Positions 1 to 8,196 of a stretch of DNA of 20,997 nt are shown here, one piece after another. The notes beneath the pieces were generated by a model. The model was not told the origin of the DNA, ran no database searches, and saw only the letters and a program-made list of their open reading frames with translations. The position numbers were made by a program, and so were the translations under genes. Numbering within the stretch: position 1 is the first letter of the stretch; the number at the start of each line of letters is the position of its first letter. The stretch comes from Teratosphaeria epicoccoides (taxonomy: Eukaryota; Ascomycota; Dothideomycetes; Mycosphaerellales; Teratosphaeriaceae). The DNA is taken from assembly GCA_021401465.1 (NCBI GenBank), contig JADDMT010000271.1:1-20997 (forward strand), written 5' to 3'.

Positions 1-410
1 CCGAGCAGGTAGGCGAGTGCCTCGCGGTACTTAGCCTGTAGCCTGTTCATAGTCGGAGTACCTTCGGCAATCCCCTCGTCGCGCGTACTCTAGAAGTCAT
101 CGATGTTACGGCAGAGCTAGTTGTACTCGCCGTACACCTCTTTAGGGAGGTCTTGGCATTTTTGATGCTTGCCATTACAGTTGACATAATTGCGGTAGAC
201 ACCGCCCTTATCAAACCCGCTGACGTAGATCTCGGCTACGCTTCGGTTAGTACAAGTCACGCATACCTCGCGGGTAGGGGACGCCTTACTAACACGCGGA
301 GGAGAGATGTGTGTAGCTTGGCTACTAAGGTTGTCAAGGCATCGTCGACACGAGCGACGATCGCGGGCAGAGCGAGTAGCGTCGAACTTAGTCTGCAGCA
401 CATGAGCCAT
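1..410 (-). pseudogene. Family 1 antisense accessory gene, 5' part (copy A)
   Basis: This is the best-preserved N-terminus of an accessory gene that lies between pol and the 3' LTR of family 1 and runs against the element. The ATG is at 410-408, and the frame stays open for 97 codons to a TAG at 117-119 that is probably a mutated CAG. It then continues in frame, with further TAG codons, to the window edge. The protein is basic and cysteine-rich: C21-x2-C24, C50-x2-C53, C78 and C85, with H82 in a CNGKHQKC segment. This suggests zinc binding, but I do not recognise the family. Copies B, C and D have ATA in place of this ATG, a G-to-A change of RIP type. A conserved TATA box lies about 155 bp upstream. 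The frame and cysteine pattern are seen directly; the zinc and nucleic-acid role is inferred. Confidence 0.65.
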
Positions 411-565
411 TATAGCTAAGACGGGTTAATTGATCTTGATTGATTGATTGAAGAAGAAGGAGCTCTAGTACAGACCCGCAGACACGGCAAGGCGCAAGCT
501 AAGCGAAGTAGGAGCGGAGGTCGATGTTAGTGTCTTGGAACAGGAAAGTTTAGGAAGCGACGAGG

Positions 566-573
566 TTTTTATA
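566..573 (-). promoter_or_regulatory. TATA box of antisense accessory gene (copy A)
   Basis: TATAAAAA on the minus strand follows a G-rich block (GGGGGGCT) and lies about 155 bp upstream of the ATG at 410. The same box is at the matching place in copies B (2405-2412), C (6708-6715, TATAAAGA) and D (11618-11625). Confidence 0.55.
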
Positions 574-766
574 CCCTCTGATAGCCCCCCTGTTGCCTAC
601 CGCAACTGTTAAGCTAGTGACTCGAACTACATGCGCAGAGCACCTGCCTTTAGTTAACTCACAAGGGGACCGAATGATGCAATAACGGATAACGCGGCTG
701 TCACGCATGTGCGCCGACCGCACTCGTGCTAGCCTACTAGCATAGAAATGTGGCGAGGCCCGCGCT

Positions 767-780
767 AGGAGCGCGCTCCT
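767..780. promoter_or_regulatory. Conserved 14-bp palindrome upstream of accessory gene promoter (copy A)
   Basis: AGGAGCGCGCTCCT is a perfect palindrome about 195 bp upstream of the TATA box. It is identical at 2606-2619 and 11411-11424. In copy C (6501-6514) the central CG has become TA, which keeps the symmetry. It is a candidate operator; no binding protein is known. Confidence 0.4.
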
Positions 781-1194
781 GCCGTTTCGAGCGGCGCGCG
801 CAGAGCGTCCGCGCACTTTCCTACTACCCCGAGGTTCTGCGACACGTTCTTCACGGTCACGACTAAATAGGGACGGCCAAGCTACTTGGCGAGGCCGGCG
901 CGCATGCTCGCCCTATAATTTCAAGGATTGACCGAAGTACGTACTCGTGGTTTCCTGATATCTCGATCCGCATGTAAAGCGAAGGTGTTACGAAGCCGCC
1001 TAACATGTGACGGATTAAAACCCGCCCGTGTTAGCAGCCTCCGCCCCGTACTCGCTACGAAGGTGTTAAGGTGTGCGCATGACACATGTTGCGCAGGCTA
1101 TCTACCTATTCACCCTTGCGCGGTATGAGCGTGCTACATCCCGTACCCTATATGTTCCGCGTGCGTCACTTAGTGAGGCTAGGGACATCCTCAT

Positions 1195-1208
1195 AGGAGG
1201 AGGGGCAG
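1195..1208 (+). other. Polypurine tract of family 1 (copy A)
   Basis: AGGAGGAGGGGCAG directly precedes the LTR start TGATA. It is the expected plus-strand primer site and marks the neighbouring LTR as a 3' LTR. The same tract is at 3035-3048 and, inverted, at 10982-10995. Confidence 0.8.
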
Positions 1209-1568
1209 TGATACGGTTGATACTAGGGGACCATTTGAACCGCATAGGTTCTAATGGCCGCCCTTGGCATGCAGTGACCCTGCCACATATAGCAAGGGGG
1301 TCCTTCGTACATACGTTAGCTCGTATGTCGTCCGAGTAGGATCAGTTGTCGACGTAGGACGCCCCTACGTCGCTGACCCTACGGTACCCCTACGGGGTTA
1401 GGCTCGGACATGCTTTCCCTAATTGAGGAGCGTCGGGGGTTATAAGCACCCTTAGCGCTACCTCTGCGATAAGCAGAAAGCAGCGCTGTCTTGTACCTAC
1501 TAAAAGGTCGGATTACTCTGTCACACTGCGAGATATTTTCATATCATATAGCACATACATCTATATCA
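1209..1568 (+). repeat. Family 1 3' LTR (copy A), 360 bp
   Basis: The LTR starts TGATACGG and ends CTATATCA, giving short terminal inverted repeats (TGATA/TATCA). It has the same 360-bp length as the copies at 3049, 7432 and 18436. It contains a TATA element (1441-1446) and a hairpin-prone segment around 1459-1489. It follows a polypurine tract, so it ends an element whose 5' part lies off the left edge. The next bases (CAAGG, 1569-1573) would be one copy of the target duplication. They belong to copy B, so A is inserted in B. Confidence 0.9.
1441..1483 (+). promoter_or_regulatory. LTR core promoter and predicted transcript start (family 1)
   Basis: TATAAG at 1441-1446 is followed 34 bp later by AGAAAGCAG (1475-1483). 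This 9-mer is the exact complement of the sequence three bases after the 5' LTR of copy D/E (18424-18432). The spacing fits a transcript that begins at the 9-mer and folds back as its own reverse-transcription primer, as in Tf1. The start site is inferred. Confidence 0.45.
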
Positions 1569-2249
1569 CAAGGCCCCGAGTTGCTAATGCTAACGGCTAG
1601 TCAGATATTTCTCGACGCTAATGTTAGCCTAGTAGAGAAAGTTAGCATTCATACTTAGAGGGTACTCGCACTATATGCGTACTATAGCAAAGGTCTTAAC
1701 CCTAACAGTTAGCACCTTTAAGATCTTCTAAACTAAGTCTGCGATTAGACCTAGACAAACGTTTTTACCTGTTAGTAGAGAGTTAAAGCGAACACTGCTG
1801 TGAGAACGGTTAGTAGTCGCGGTAAAGCACAAGAGGGCGCCAAGTAGGTAGGAGAGTACCTCGTAGTACTTAGCCTGTAGCCTGTTTAGGGTCAGAGTAC
1901 CTTTAGTAATCCCCTTGTTACGCGTACTCTAGAAGTCATCGATGTTACGGCAGAGCTAGTTATACTAGCTATACACCTCTTCAGGGAGGTCTTAGCATTT
2001 TTGATGCTTGCTATTATAGTTAATACAATTATAGTAGACACTACCCTCATTAAATCCGCTAATGTAGATCTTAGCTACGCTTCGGTTAGTATAAGCCACG
2101 CATACCTCGCAGGTAGGGGACGCCTTACTAACACGCGGAGGAGAGATGTATGTAGCTTAGCTGCCAAGGTTGTCAAGGCATTATTAACATGAGCGACGAT
2201 TGCGGGCAGAGCGAGTAGCGTCGAACTTAGTCTGCAGCATATAAGCTAT
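1569..2249 (-). pseudogene. Family 1 antisense accessory gene (copy B), broken
   Basis: This copy aligns without net indels to copy A: its base 1840 matches A base 1. The start codon is ATA (2249-2247) where A has ATG. Several TAG codons break the frame. The gene is cut at 1569 by the insertion of element A and matches the first two exonic thirds of copy D up to about D position 12465. It encodes the same cysteine-rich N-terminus followed by a segment containing TPTMNRLQAKYR-like residues. It is not functional as read. Confidence 0.6.
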
Positions 2250-3034
2250 TATTGCTAGGATGCGTTAATTAATCTTAATTGATTAATTGAAGAAGAAGAA
2301 GCTCTAGTTTAGACCCGTAGACATGGCGAGGTACAGGCTAAGCGAAATAGAAGCGGAGGTTAATGTTACTGTTTTAGAACAGGAAGTTTAGGAAAGCGAC
2401 GAGGTTTTTATACCCTCTAACAGCCCCCCTGTTACCTACCGCAACCATTAAGCTAGTGACTTAAGCTACATACGTAGAGTACCTACCTTTAGTTAACTTA
2501 CAAGGGGACCGAATAATGCAAGAACGGATAACGCGGCTGTTACGCATGTGCGCTAACTATACTCGTACTAGTCTACTAGCATGAAAATGTAGCTAGACCT
2601 ACGCTAGGAGCGCGCTCCTGCTATTTCGAGTAGTACGTGTAGAGTGTCCGCGTATATTCCTACTACCCCTAAGGTTCTGCGACATGTTCTTCATAGTCAC
2701 GACTAGATAGGGACAGCTAAGCTACTTAGCAAGGCTAGCGCGCATACTCGCCCTATAATTTCAAAGATTAACTGAAGTACGTACTCATAGTTTCCTGATA
2801 TCTTAATCTGTATGTAAAGCGAAGGTGTCGCGAAGCTGCCTAACATGTAACAGATTAAAATCCGCCTAAGTTAGCAGCCTCCGCCTCGTACTTGCTACGA
2901 AGGTGTTAAGGTATGCGCATAACACATGTTATGTAGACTATCTACCTATTTACTCTTACGCGGTATAAGCGTGCTACATCCTATACCCTATATGTTCTGC
3001 CCGCATTACTTAGTAAGGCTAGGGACATCCTCAT
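2250..3034 (+). other. Family 1 noncoding 3' internal region (copy B)
   Basis: This is the counterpart of 411-1194. It contains the accessory TATA box (2405-2412, minus) and the palindrome at 2606-2619. Relative to copy A it shows many C-to-T and G-to-A changes and almost no indels. No gene is seen. Confidence 0.6.
2405..2412 (-). promoter_or_regulatory. TATA box of antisense accessory gene (copy B)
   Basis: TATAAAAA on the minus strand sits at the same distance from the (mutated) start codon as in copy A. Confidence 0.5.
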
Positions 3035-3048
3035 AGGAGGAGGGGCAG
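3035..3048 (+). other. Polypurine tract of family 1 (copy B)
   Basis: AGGAGGAGGGGCAG directly abuts the 3' LTR, identical to copy A. Confidence 0.8.
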
Positions 3049-3408
3049 TGATACGGTTAATACTAGGGGGCTATTAGAGCTACATAGGTTCTAATGTCTA
3101 CCCTTAGTATGTAGTAACCCTACTACATATAGCAAGGGGGTCCTTCGTACATACGTTAGCTCATATGTCGTCTAAGTAGGATTAATAGTTAACGTAGGAT
3201 GCCCCTATGTCGCTAACTCTACAGTACCCCTACGGGGTTAGACTTAGACATGCTTTCCCTAATTAAGGGGCGTCAGGGGTTATAAGCACCCTTAGCGCTA
3301 CCTCTGCGATAAGCAGAAAGTAGCGCTATCTTGTACCTATTAAAAGGTCGGATTACTCTGTCACACTACGAGATATTTTCATATCATATAGCATATATAT
3401 CTATATTA
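3049..3408 (+). repeat. Family 1 3' LTR (copy B), 360 bp
   Basis: This LTR starts TGATACGG and ends CTATATTA, where the terminal CA has become TA by RIP. The sequence from 3409 (GCAAG) is in the RNase H part of a family 2 pol. Element B is therefore inserted inside family 2, with GCAAG the likely right-hand target duplication. The left-hand copy lies off the window. Confidence 0.88.
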
Positions 3409-3410
3409 GC

Positions 3411-5015
3411 AAGATTGTCTATCGCAAGGGATCTGATAACACACGCGCTAATGCACTTAGTCGTCAGACTAACTACATAAAAGGCGTAAAAAGGGAGAAA
3501 CATGCTATTCTCTAGGAGAATAGCGATAGCACGCTCGGAGTTAACTAACTCGCGGCTACAGCCATCGCATAGACTAGTGAATTCTAGGACGATCTGAAGA
3601 ATGCACTTGCCTACGATCCGACCGTAATCGCTGTCCGTAACGACATTAACGGACAGGAGAACTAGGAAGACAAAGACAGAGCACTTCTCTTCTAGGGATT
3701 AGTGTACGTGCTAACATCCCTACGTTTAGAGCTACTACACCTCTGACATGACGTTCCTTAGGCAGGATACCCGGGAGTGTCTAAAATGAAGCAAATTCTC
3801 TAGCAAGAATATTACTCCCCTAGGATAGGCAAAGTAATCGAGGACTATGTCTGATAATGTGTAACTTGCTAACAGAGTAAGCACGACTGTCATAAACCGT
3901 ATAGGCTACTACGACTACTAAAGGTACCCTAACGGCCATAGGAATCGCTTACTATGGACTTCATTGTCAAACTACCCTAGTCGAGAGAACCTGGCACTAA
4001 TGAGTTCTTCGATAGAATCATAGTAGTAGTCGACTAATTTACTAAGTTCGGAAAGTTTATTCTATACTACGAAGACTTTAAAACTAAAGATATCGCGCAT
4101 GTCTTCATTAAGTAGGTAGTAGCATTACACAGCATGCTACAAGACCTAGTAATGGACTAAGGATCCGTATTTACCTCTAACTTCTAGAAAGCCCTAATGA
4201 GACAATTCTAGGTTAAGCACTAACTTAGCACTTCCTTCTACCCTTAGACGGATAGACAAACGGAACGTCTAAATCAGACGCTAGAATAGTACCTCTAATC
4301 CTATGTTAATAGGGATTAGAACAACTAGGTAGAGTTGTTACTAATAGCATAACTCGTATATAATAGTACGCTAGCAGAGTTAACAGGACTCTCGCTATTT
4401 CAGATAGCGTATAGATTAGCTATAGAAGACATTCTAGACGTCTTAACTAGCAATCTAAACCTAGTAGCACTTAGGCAGGTAGAATACTTCTACTAACTAC
4501 AAACCGAAGTATTACTTAACCTGTAGTTCTATTAACAGAACATGGCATAGTACGCGAATCGTAAAAGAATTAAGGGACTAATTCTTAAGGAGGGGGACAA
4601 GGTATATCTCCTCTGCCATAACATCAAATTAGACAAGCCGAGTAAAAAGCTAGACACTATGAAACTAGGACTATTCCGGATTAAGGCTAAGAAAGGACTA
4701 GTTAATTTTGAATTATAGCTACCTAAGCAGATAAGAATATACCCTGTGTTCTATATCTCTCTGTTAGAACTAGTAACGCTAGACGCTACACTAGAAACAG
4801 AACCTTTACTACTCGACCCTAAGGTCGAAGAACTAGAGTATACTGTCAAGAAGATTGTCGACACTTGCTAGGTAGACAGACAGCGAGAGTACTTAGTAAA
4901 ATAGGAAGGATACGTTAGTACTGAGAATACCTAGGAACCCCTAGAACACCTACAAAACTGTTAGCAAAAGATACGGAGGTTTAAGCGGAAAACGAACCTA
5001 AGAAGAACCTCATAA
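3411..5015 (+). pseudogene. pol: Family 2 pol fragment: RNase H end, integrase, chromodomain
   Basis: One reading frame runs through with many TAG/TAA/TGA stops of RIP type and no net frameshift. It opens with an RNase H C-terminal motif like YxKGxDNxRADALSRR (3420-3480). A zinc-binding region follows, with CVTC intact (about 3862-3873) and one His changed to Tyr. The integrase core has D at 3957-3959 (MDFIVKLP), D at 4155-4157 (before GSVFTSNF) and E at 4263-4265 (QTERLNQ), the last pair spaced as DD35E. A chromodomain with EYLVK-EGY and T-EPLE motifs is at about 4825-4960. All three integrase acidic residues survive although the gene is broken. The TAA at 5013 may be a mutated CAA; the frame stays protein-like to about 5155. 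Confidence 0.85.
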
Positions 5016-5630
5016 ACTACGACTAGGCCCCTACAGGACGCTATTAACAGGCTCGGCTACTACACTTTCCAGGAAACCCTAATACGATACGTCGGCAAAA
5101 CCGTCTATTACGCTCTATGTCATAGGACTAAGCGCAAGACCCGCCGAAGGATCTAGGTTAAGGAGGAGTCTAGTCTGCTAAAGAGCCTGCTCTTTAGCCT
5201 CGTCCTCCCTAATCTCACGCTCCTCGAGAGCACGACTATCCTTAACCTCCTAGTTAACTGCATCTAACTGTTTCTGAAGACGCATCTCTTTTACATGTGC
5301 CTCTATTATCTTTTGCGAAGCCTTAGTAAGGGCAGCCTTTGCATAATCGAGATTAGTAATTAGTCTTTTCTGCTAATTACCTAACCTTTTCTATTCGACC
5401 TCTTTTACCTTCGCGTCGTAACTCCGATAGTTACTAAAATGACAGTGCGAACATTTTCCCGAGGAAATGTGTACTCGACAAACAAGCTTTAGCTCTTGAC
5501 ACTAAGTACAAGACTTTATGCTCTCCTTGCCCTAGCGATAGATTCGATTTACGCGGCGTTTGCGTTTCTGCGTTAAAGGGGCGTTAGTGTCAAGAATGAC
5601 ACAAGGTAGTAACGTAGAAAGGAAAGACAT
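5010..5630 (-). pseudogene. Family 2 antisense accessory gene: Zn2Cys6-like plus coiled coil
   Basis: Read on the minus strand from ATG 5630-5628, a frame of 207 codons runs to TGA 5012-5010, broken only by TAG codons. Order: a short N-terminus, a basic patch KRKRR (residues 22-26), then C41-x2-C44-x6-C51-x8-C60-x2-C63, with Tyr71 (TAC, possibly from TGC) where a sixth Cys could have been. Next comes a charged heptad-like stretch (about 72-155, rich in K, E, L and A). The tail overlaps the end of pol on the other strand. The spacing fits the first five positions of the fungal Zn2Cys6 pattern (CX2CX6CX5-12CX2CX6-8C). A second copy at 20262-20635 keeps the same frame and start, and has TGG at codon 43 where this copy has TAG. 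A DNA-binding dimer is inferred, not shown. Confidence 0.6.
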
Positions 5631-5694
5631 TACTACGCAAAGGGAACGGCAAGAGAAACCCCGTACTAATAAGGTAGCTTAGGGATAAGCTAGG

Positions 5695-5709
5695 CTAAGA
5701 GAGGGATAG
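5695..5709 (+). other. Polypurine tract of family 2
   Basis: The purine-rich CTAAGAGAGGGATAG directly precedes LTR start TGTCATAAG. The related pyrimidine-rich version lies just after 20187 for the minus copy. Confidence 0.6.
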
Positions 5710-6123
5710 TGTCATAAGTGTCATAGATTAGAGTACTATAGCCTAAGTCATAACACATGCACGGAGAAAGGATCTGTTACGTGAGGACAGACACCTAGAT
5801 CTGTAGGGTTAGTCTATAGATCTATAGACCTACATAGAAGAAAGGATCTGTCATATAAGGACAGATACCTAGATCTGTAGGGTTAGTCTACAGATCTATA
5901 GACATAGGTCTAACAGGTCTAGCGACAGATCTGACAGAGCTGTTATACCTCTCTAGTATATAGGACTAGCTTCAGGCTAGGCAGTTAGGAGCTTCGTGCT
6001 TAATTCGGCTACTATATCTAGTATAGTTAGTTACAAGGTTAATTGCTATTATCGATATTCTTTACTAATCTTTAAGTCTAACACCTAATCCCCTTCCTGC
6101 TATTAGCATCTACCCTTATAACA
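5710..6123 (+). repeat. Family 2 3' LTR, 414 bp
   Basis: It starts TGTCATAAG and ends CTTATAACA (from CTTATGACA), so it has 9-bp terminal inverted repeats apart from one RIP change. It aligns with 19704-20187 (inverted) and 20636-20997. It is about 70 bp shorter because it lacks a block of AGTACTAT/AGTCAT units found near the start of the other two. Inside are two tandem units of about 74 bp with strong hairpins. Confidence 0.85.
5796..5898. repeat. Tandem hairpin units in family 2 LTR
   Basis: Two units repeat at a 74-bp period. The second (5870-5898) has perfect 11-bp arms TAGATCTGTAG and CTACAGATCTA around a 7-base loop GGTTAGT. The first (5796-5824) is the same with one C-to-T change in an arm. 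Related hairpins occur in the other two LTR copies. Confidence 0.7.
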
Positions 6124-6873
6124 GTATAGGGTACAGGATATAGCACACTTATACCGCGTAAGAGTGAATAGGTAGATAGCCTACATAACATGTGTCATGT
6201 GTATACCTTAACATCTTCGTAGTAAATGCAGGACAGAGGTTACTAACTTAGGCGGGTTTTTAATCTGTTACATGTTAGGCGGCTTTGTAACACCCTCGCT
6301 TTACATGCGGATCGAGATATTAGGAAACTATAAGTTAGTACTTTAGTTAATCTTTGAAATTATAGGACAGAGTATACGCGCTAGCTTTGCCAAGTAGCTT
6401 AGCTGTCCCTATTTAGTCGTGACTATGAAGAAACGTGTCGTAGAACCTTAGGGCTAGTAGGAATATATGCGGATGCTCTGCGCGTACTACTCGAAATAGC
6501 AGGAGCGTACTCCTAGCGCAGGTCTCGTCACATTTTCCTGCTAGTAGACTAGTACGAGTATAGTTAGCATACATGCGTAATAGCTGTATTACCTGTTCTT
6601 GCATTATTCGGTCCCTATGTAAGTTAACTAAAGGCAGGTACTCTACGCATGTAGTTCGAGTCACTAGCTTGACAGTTGCGGTAGGTAATAGGGGGGCTGT
6701 CAGAGAGTATAAAGACCTCGTTACTTTCCTAAACTTCCTGTTCTAAAACACTAACATTGACCTCTGCTTCTACTTCGCTTAGCTCTCGCCTCGCTGTACC
6801 TACGTGTCTAAATTAGAGCTTCTTCTTCTTTAATTAATTAATTAAGATCAACTAACTACTCATCTTAGTAATA
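6124..6873 (-). other. Family 1 noncoding 3' internal region (copy C), truncated
   Basis: This aligns with 11036-11783 in the same orientation. It is cut at 6123 by the family 2 insertion, so copy C's polypurine tract and 3' LTR are not in the window. It contains the palindrome at 6501-6514 (AGGAGCGTACTCCT) and the accessory TATA box at 6708-6715. No gene is seen. Confidence 0.6.
6708..6715 (+). promoter_or_regulatory. TATA box of antisense accessory gene (copy C)
   Basis: TATAAAGA on the plus strand, after the same G-rich block, about 160 bp upstream of the degenerate start at 6874. Confidence 0.45.
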
Positions 6874-7431
6874 ATAGCTTGTATGCTACAGACTAAGTTT
6901 AACGCTACTCGCTCTGCCTACAATTGTCGCTTATGTTAACAATGCCTTAACAACCTTAGCAGCTAGGCTACACACATCTCTCCTCCGCGTGTTAGTAAGG
7001 CGTCCCCTACCCGCGAGGTATACATGACCTATACTAAACGAAGCGTAGCCGAGATCTATGTTAGCAGATTTGATGAGAGTAGTGTCTACTACAACTATGT
7101 CAATTGTAATAGCAAGCATCAAAAATGCTAAGACCTCCCTAAAGAGGTATATAGCGAGTACAACTAGCTCTGCTATAAGATCGATGACTTCTAGGGTACG
7201 CGCGACAAGGGGATTGCCGAAGGTACTCTGACTATAAACAGGCTACAGGCTAAGTACCGCAAGGCACTCGCCTACCTGCTTAGCGCCCTCTTGTGCTTTA
7301 CCGTAACTACAAACTGCTTACATAGTAGCGTTTACTTCGACTCTCTACTAACAGGCGAAAACGTTTACCTAGGTCTAATTGTAGACTTAGTCTAGAAGAT
7401 CTTAAAGGTGTTAACTGTTAGGGTCGAGACC
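6874..7431 (+). pseudogene. Family 1 antisense accessory gene (copy C), first part
   Basis: It begins with ATA (6874-6876) in place of ATG, followed by the same cysteine-rich N-terminus with several stops. It matches copy D 11784-12341. It is interrupted at 7431/7432 by a solo family 1 LTR and resumes at 7792. Confidence 0.6.
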
Positions 7432-7796
7432 TGATATGGTTGATACTAGGGGGCCATTAGAGCCGCATAGGTTCCGATGTCTGCCCTTAGCATGTAGTGA
7501 CCCTACTATACATAGCAAGGGGGTCCTTCGTACATACGTTAGCTCGTATGTCGTCTAAGTAGGATTAATAGTTGACGTAGGATGCCCCTATGTCGCTGAC
7601 CCTACGGTACCCCTACGGGGTTAGGCTCGGACATACTTTCCCTAATTAAGGGGCGTCAGGGGTTATAAGCACCCTTAGCGCTACCTCTGTGATAAGCAGA
7701 AAGCAGCGCTGTCTTGTACCTATTAAAAGGTCGGATTACTCTGTCATACTACGAGATATTTTCATATTATATAGCATATATATCTATATTAAGACC
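7427..7796. repeat. Target-site duplication AGACC flanking the solo LTR
   Basis: AGACC lies at 7427-7431 and again at 7792-7796, immediately outside the LTR. Copy D has a single AGACC at the matching place (12337-12341) with no LTR, which serves as the empty-site reference. Confidence 0.9.
7432..7791 (+). repeat. Solo family 1 LTR, 360 bp
   Basis: This is a complete LTR, TGATATGG to CTATATTA, with no polypurine tract before it and no internal sequence after it. It is flanked by a perfect 5-bp duplication inside the accessory gene of copy C. It arose by insertion of a full element followed by recombination between its two LTRs. Confidence 0.92.
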
Positions 7797-8005
7797 TTTG
7801 CCATAGTACGTATATAGTGCTAGTACCCTCTAAGGATAAATGCTAACTTTCTCCGCTAGGCTAACGTTAGCGTCGAGGATTACCTGACTAGCCGCTAGCG
7901 TTAGCAACTCGGGGCCCTTGCCTCTATTAACGATGACTTCGAGACGTAGATAGTCCGCAAGAAGGTTATCAAGTAATTCACCGTTCCCGCTGCTAAGGCT
8001 ATGCC
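7792..8005 (+). pseudogene. Family 1 antisense accessory gene (copy C), second part
   Basis: This continues copy C after the solo LTR and aligns with D 12337-12550, with matching CCGTTCCCGCT and AAGGCTA segments near the end. It stops at 8005, where a family 3 LTR begins. ATGCC (8001-8005) is the likely duplicated target. A 64-codon open frame on the opposite strand here is a shadow. Confidence 0.6.
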
Positions 8006-8170
8006 TGTCACAGGTGAATAGCATGTATAGAGGGGTTCATGTAGTATTTAACAAGTACGATAGAGAGAGAGAGACTATCTGCTAGCTGTCTAGTCCTTTA
8101 TAGCTAGCCTTGTTAGGGGTTACGTATAGGCTTCAGCCTATGCTAAGGACTTAGGGCCTTGCCCTTTACA
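8006..8170 (-). repeat. Family 3 3' LTR, 165 bp
   Basis: On the minus strand it runs from TGTAAAGGGC to CACCTGTGACA, with imperfect inverted ends. The left boundary is fixed by the point where copy C stops matching copy D. The right boundary is fixed by an adjacent minus-strand polypurine tract. No second copy is in the window, so the call rests on structure alone. A short (GA)n run lies at about 8063-8074. Confidence 0.6.
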
Positions 8171-8173
8171 TTA

Positions 8174-8196
8174 CCCCCCCCCCTCCTCCCTCTTCC
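8174..8196 (-). other. Polypurine tract of family 3
   Basis: On the minus strand, GGAAGAGGGAGG followed by a run of G ends three bases before LTR start TGTAAAGG. This is the expected layout for a minus-oriented element. Confidence 0.6.

Larger units (their letters stand above)
411..1194 (+). other. Family 1 noncoding 3' internal region (copy A)
   Basis: This stretch separates the antisense accessory gene from the polypurine tract and 3' LTR. It aligns end to end with 2250-3034 (+) and, inverted, with 6124-6873 and 10996-11783. The differences are mostly transitions. It holds the TATA box of the accessory gene (566-573) and a 14-bp palindrome (767-780). I see no convincing reading frame: the short open frames on either strand are not conserved between copies. 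It probably acts as the accessory gene's leader and promoter. Confidence 0.6.
3409..6123 (+). mobile_element. Family 2 Ty3/gypsy element, 3' part
   Basis: In order, this holds a pol tail (RNase H end, integrase, chromodomain), a convergent accessory gene, a polypurine tract (5695-5709) and a 3' LTR. Its 5' part is displaced off the left edge by the insertion of element B. On the right it ends at 6123, where family 1 copy C resumes at a site that is uninterrupted in copy D. Family 2 is therefore inserted in C, with GTATA (6124-6128) as the candidate right target duplication. Confidence 0.8.

Noticed and set aside
153..419. Plus-strand open frames opposite the accessory gene (also 2001-2192, and minus 6931-7122 and 11841-12032)
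   Set aside because: They recur in all copies only because they mirror the accessory gene. The opposite strand has the TATA box, the conserved ATG and the Cys pattern.
767..780. Palindromes and direct repeats as a CRISPR array or rho-independent terminators
   Set aside because: There are no regular repeat-spacer units and no U-tract after stems, and the context is a fungal retrotransposon cluster.
550..816. 88-codon minus-strand open frame covering the copy A promoter region
   Set aside because: It overlaps the accessory TATA box and is not open in copies B, C or D.
928..1339. Two plus-strand open frames of 66 and 88 codons before and into the copy A LTR
   Set aside because: They run across the polypurine tract into the LTR and are broken in the other copies.
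5796..5824. TAGGGTTAG in LTR hairpin loops as telomere-like sequence
   Set aside because: There is only one and a half telomere-type units, always in the same loop position; no tandem array.
6413..6664. 83-codon minus-strand open frame in copy C
   Set aside because: It lies in the noncoding region, is not conserved in copies A, B and D, and has no recognisable features.
7830..8024. 64-codon minus-strand open frame in copy C
   Set aside because: It is a shadow of the accessory gene and crosses into the family 3 LTR.
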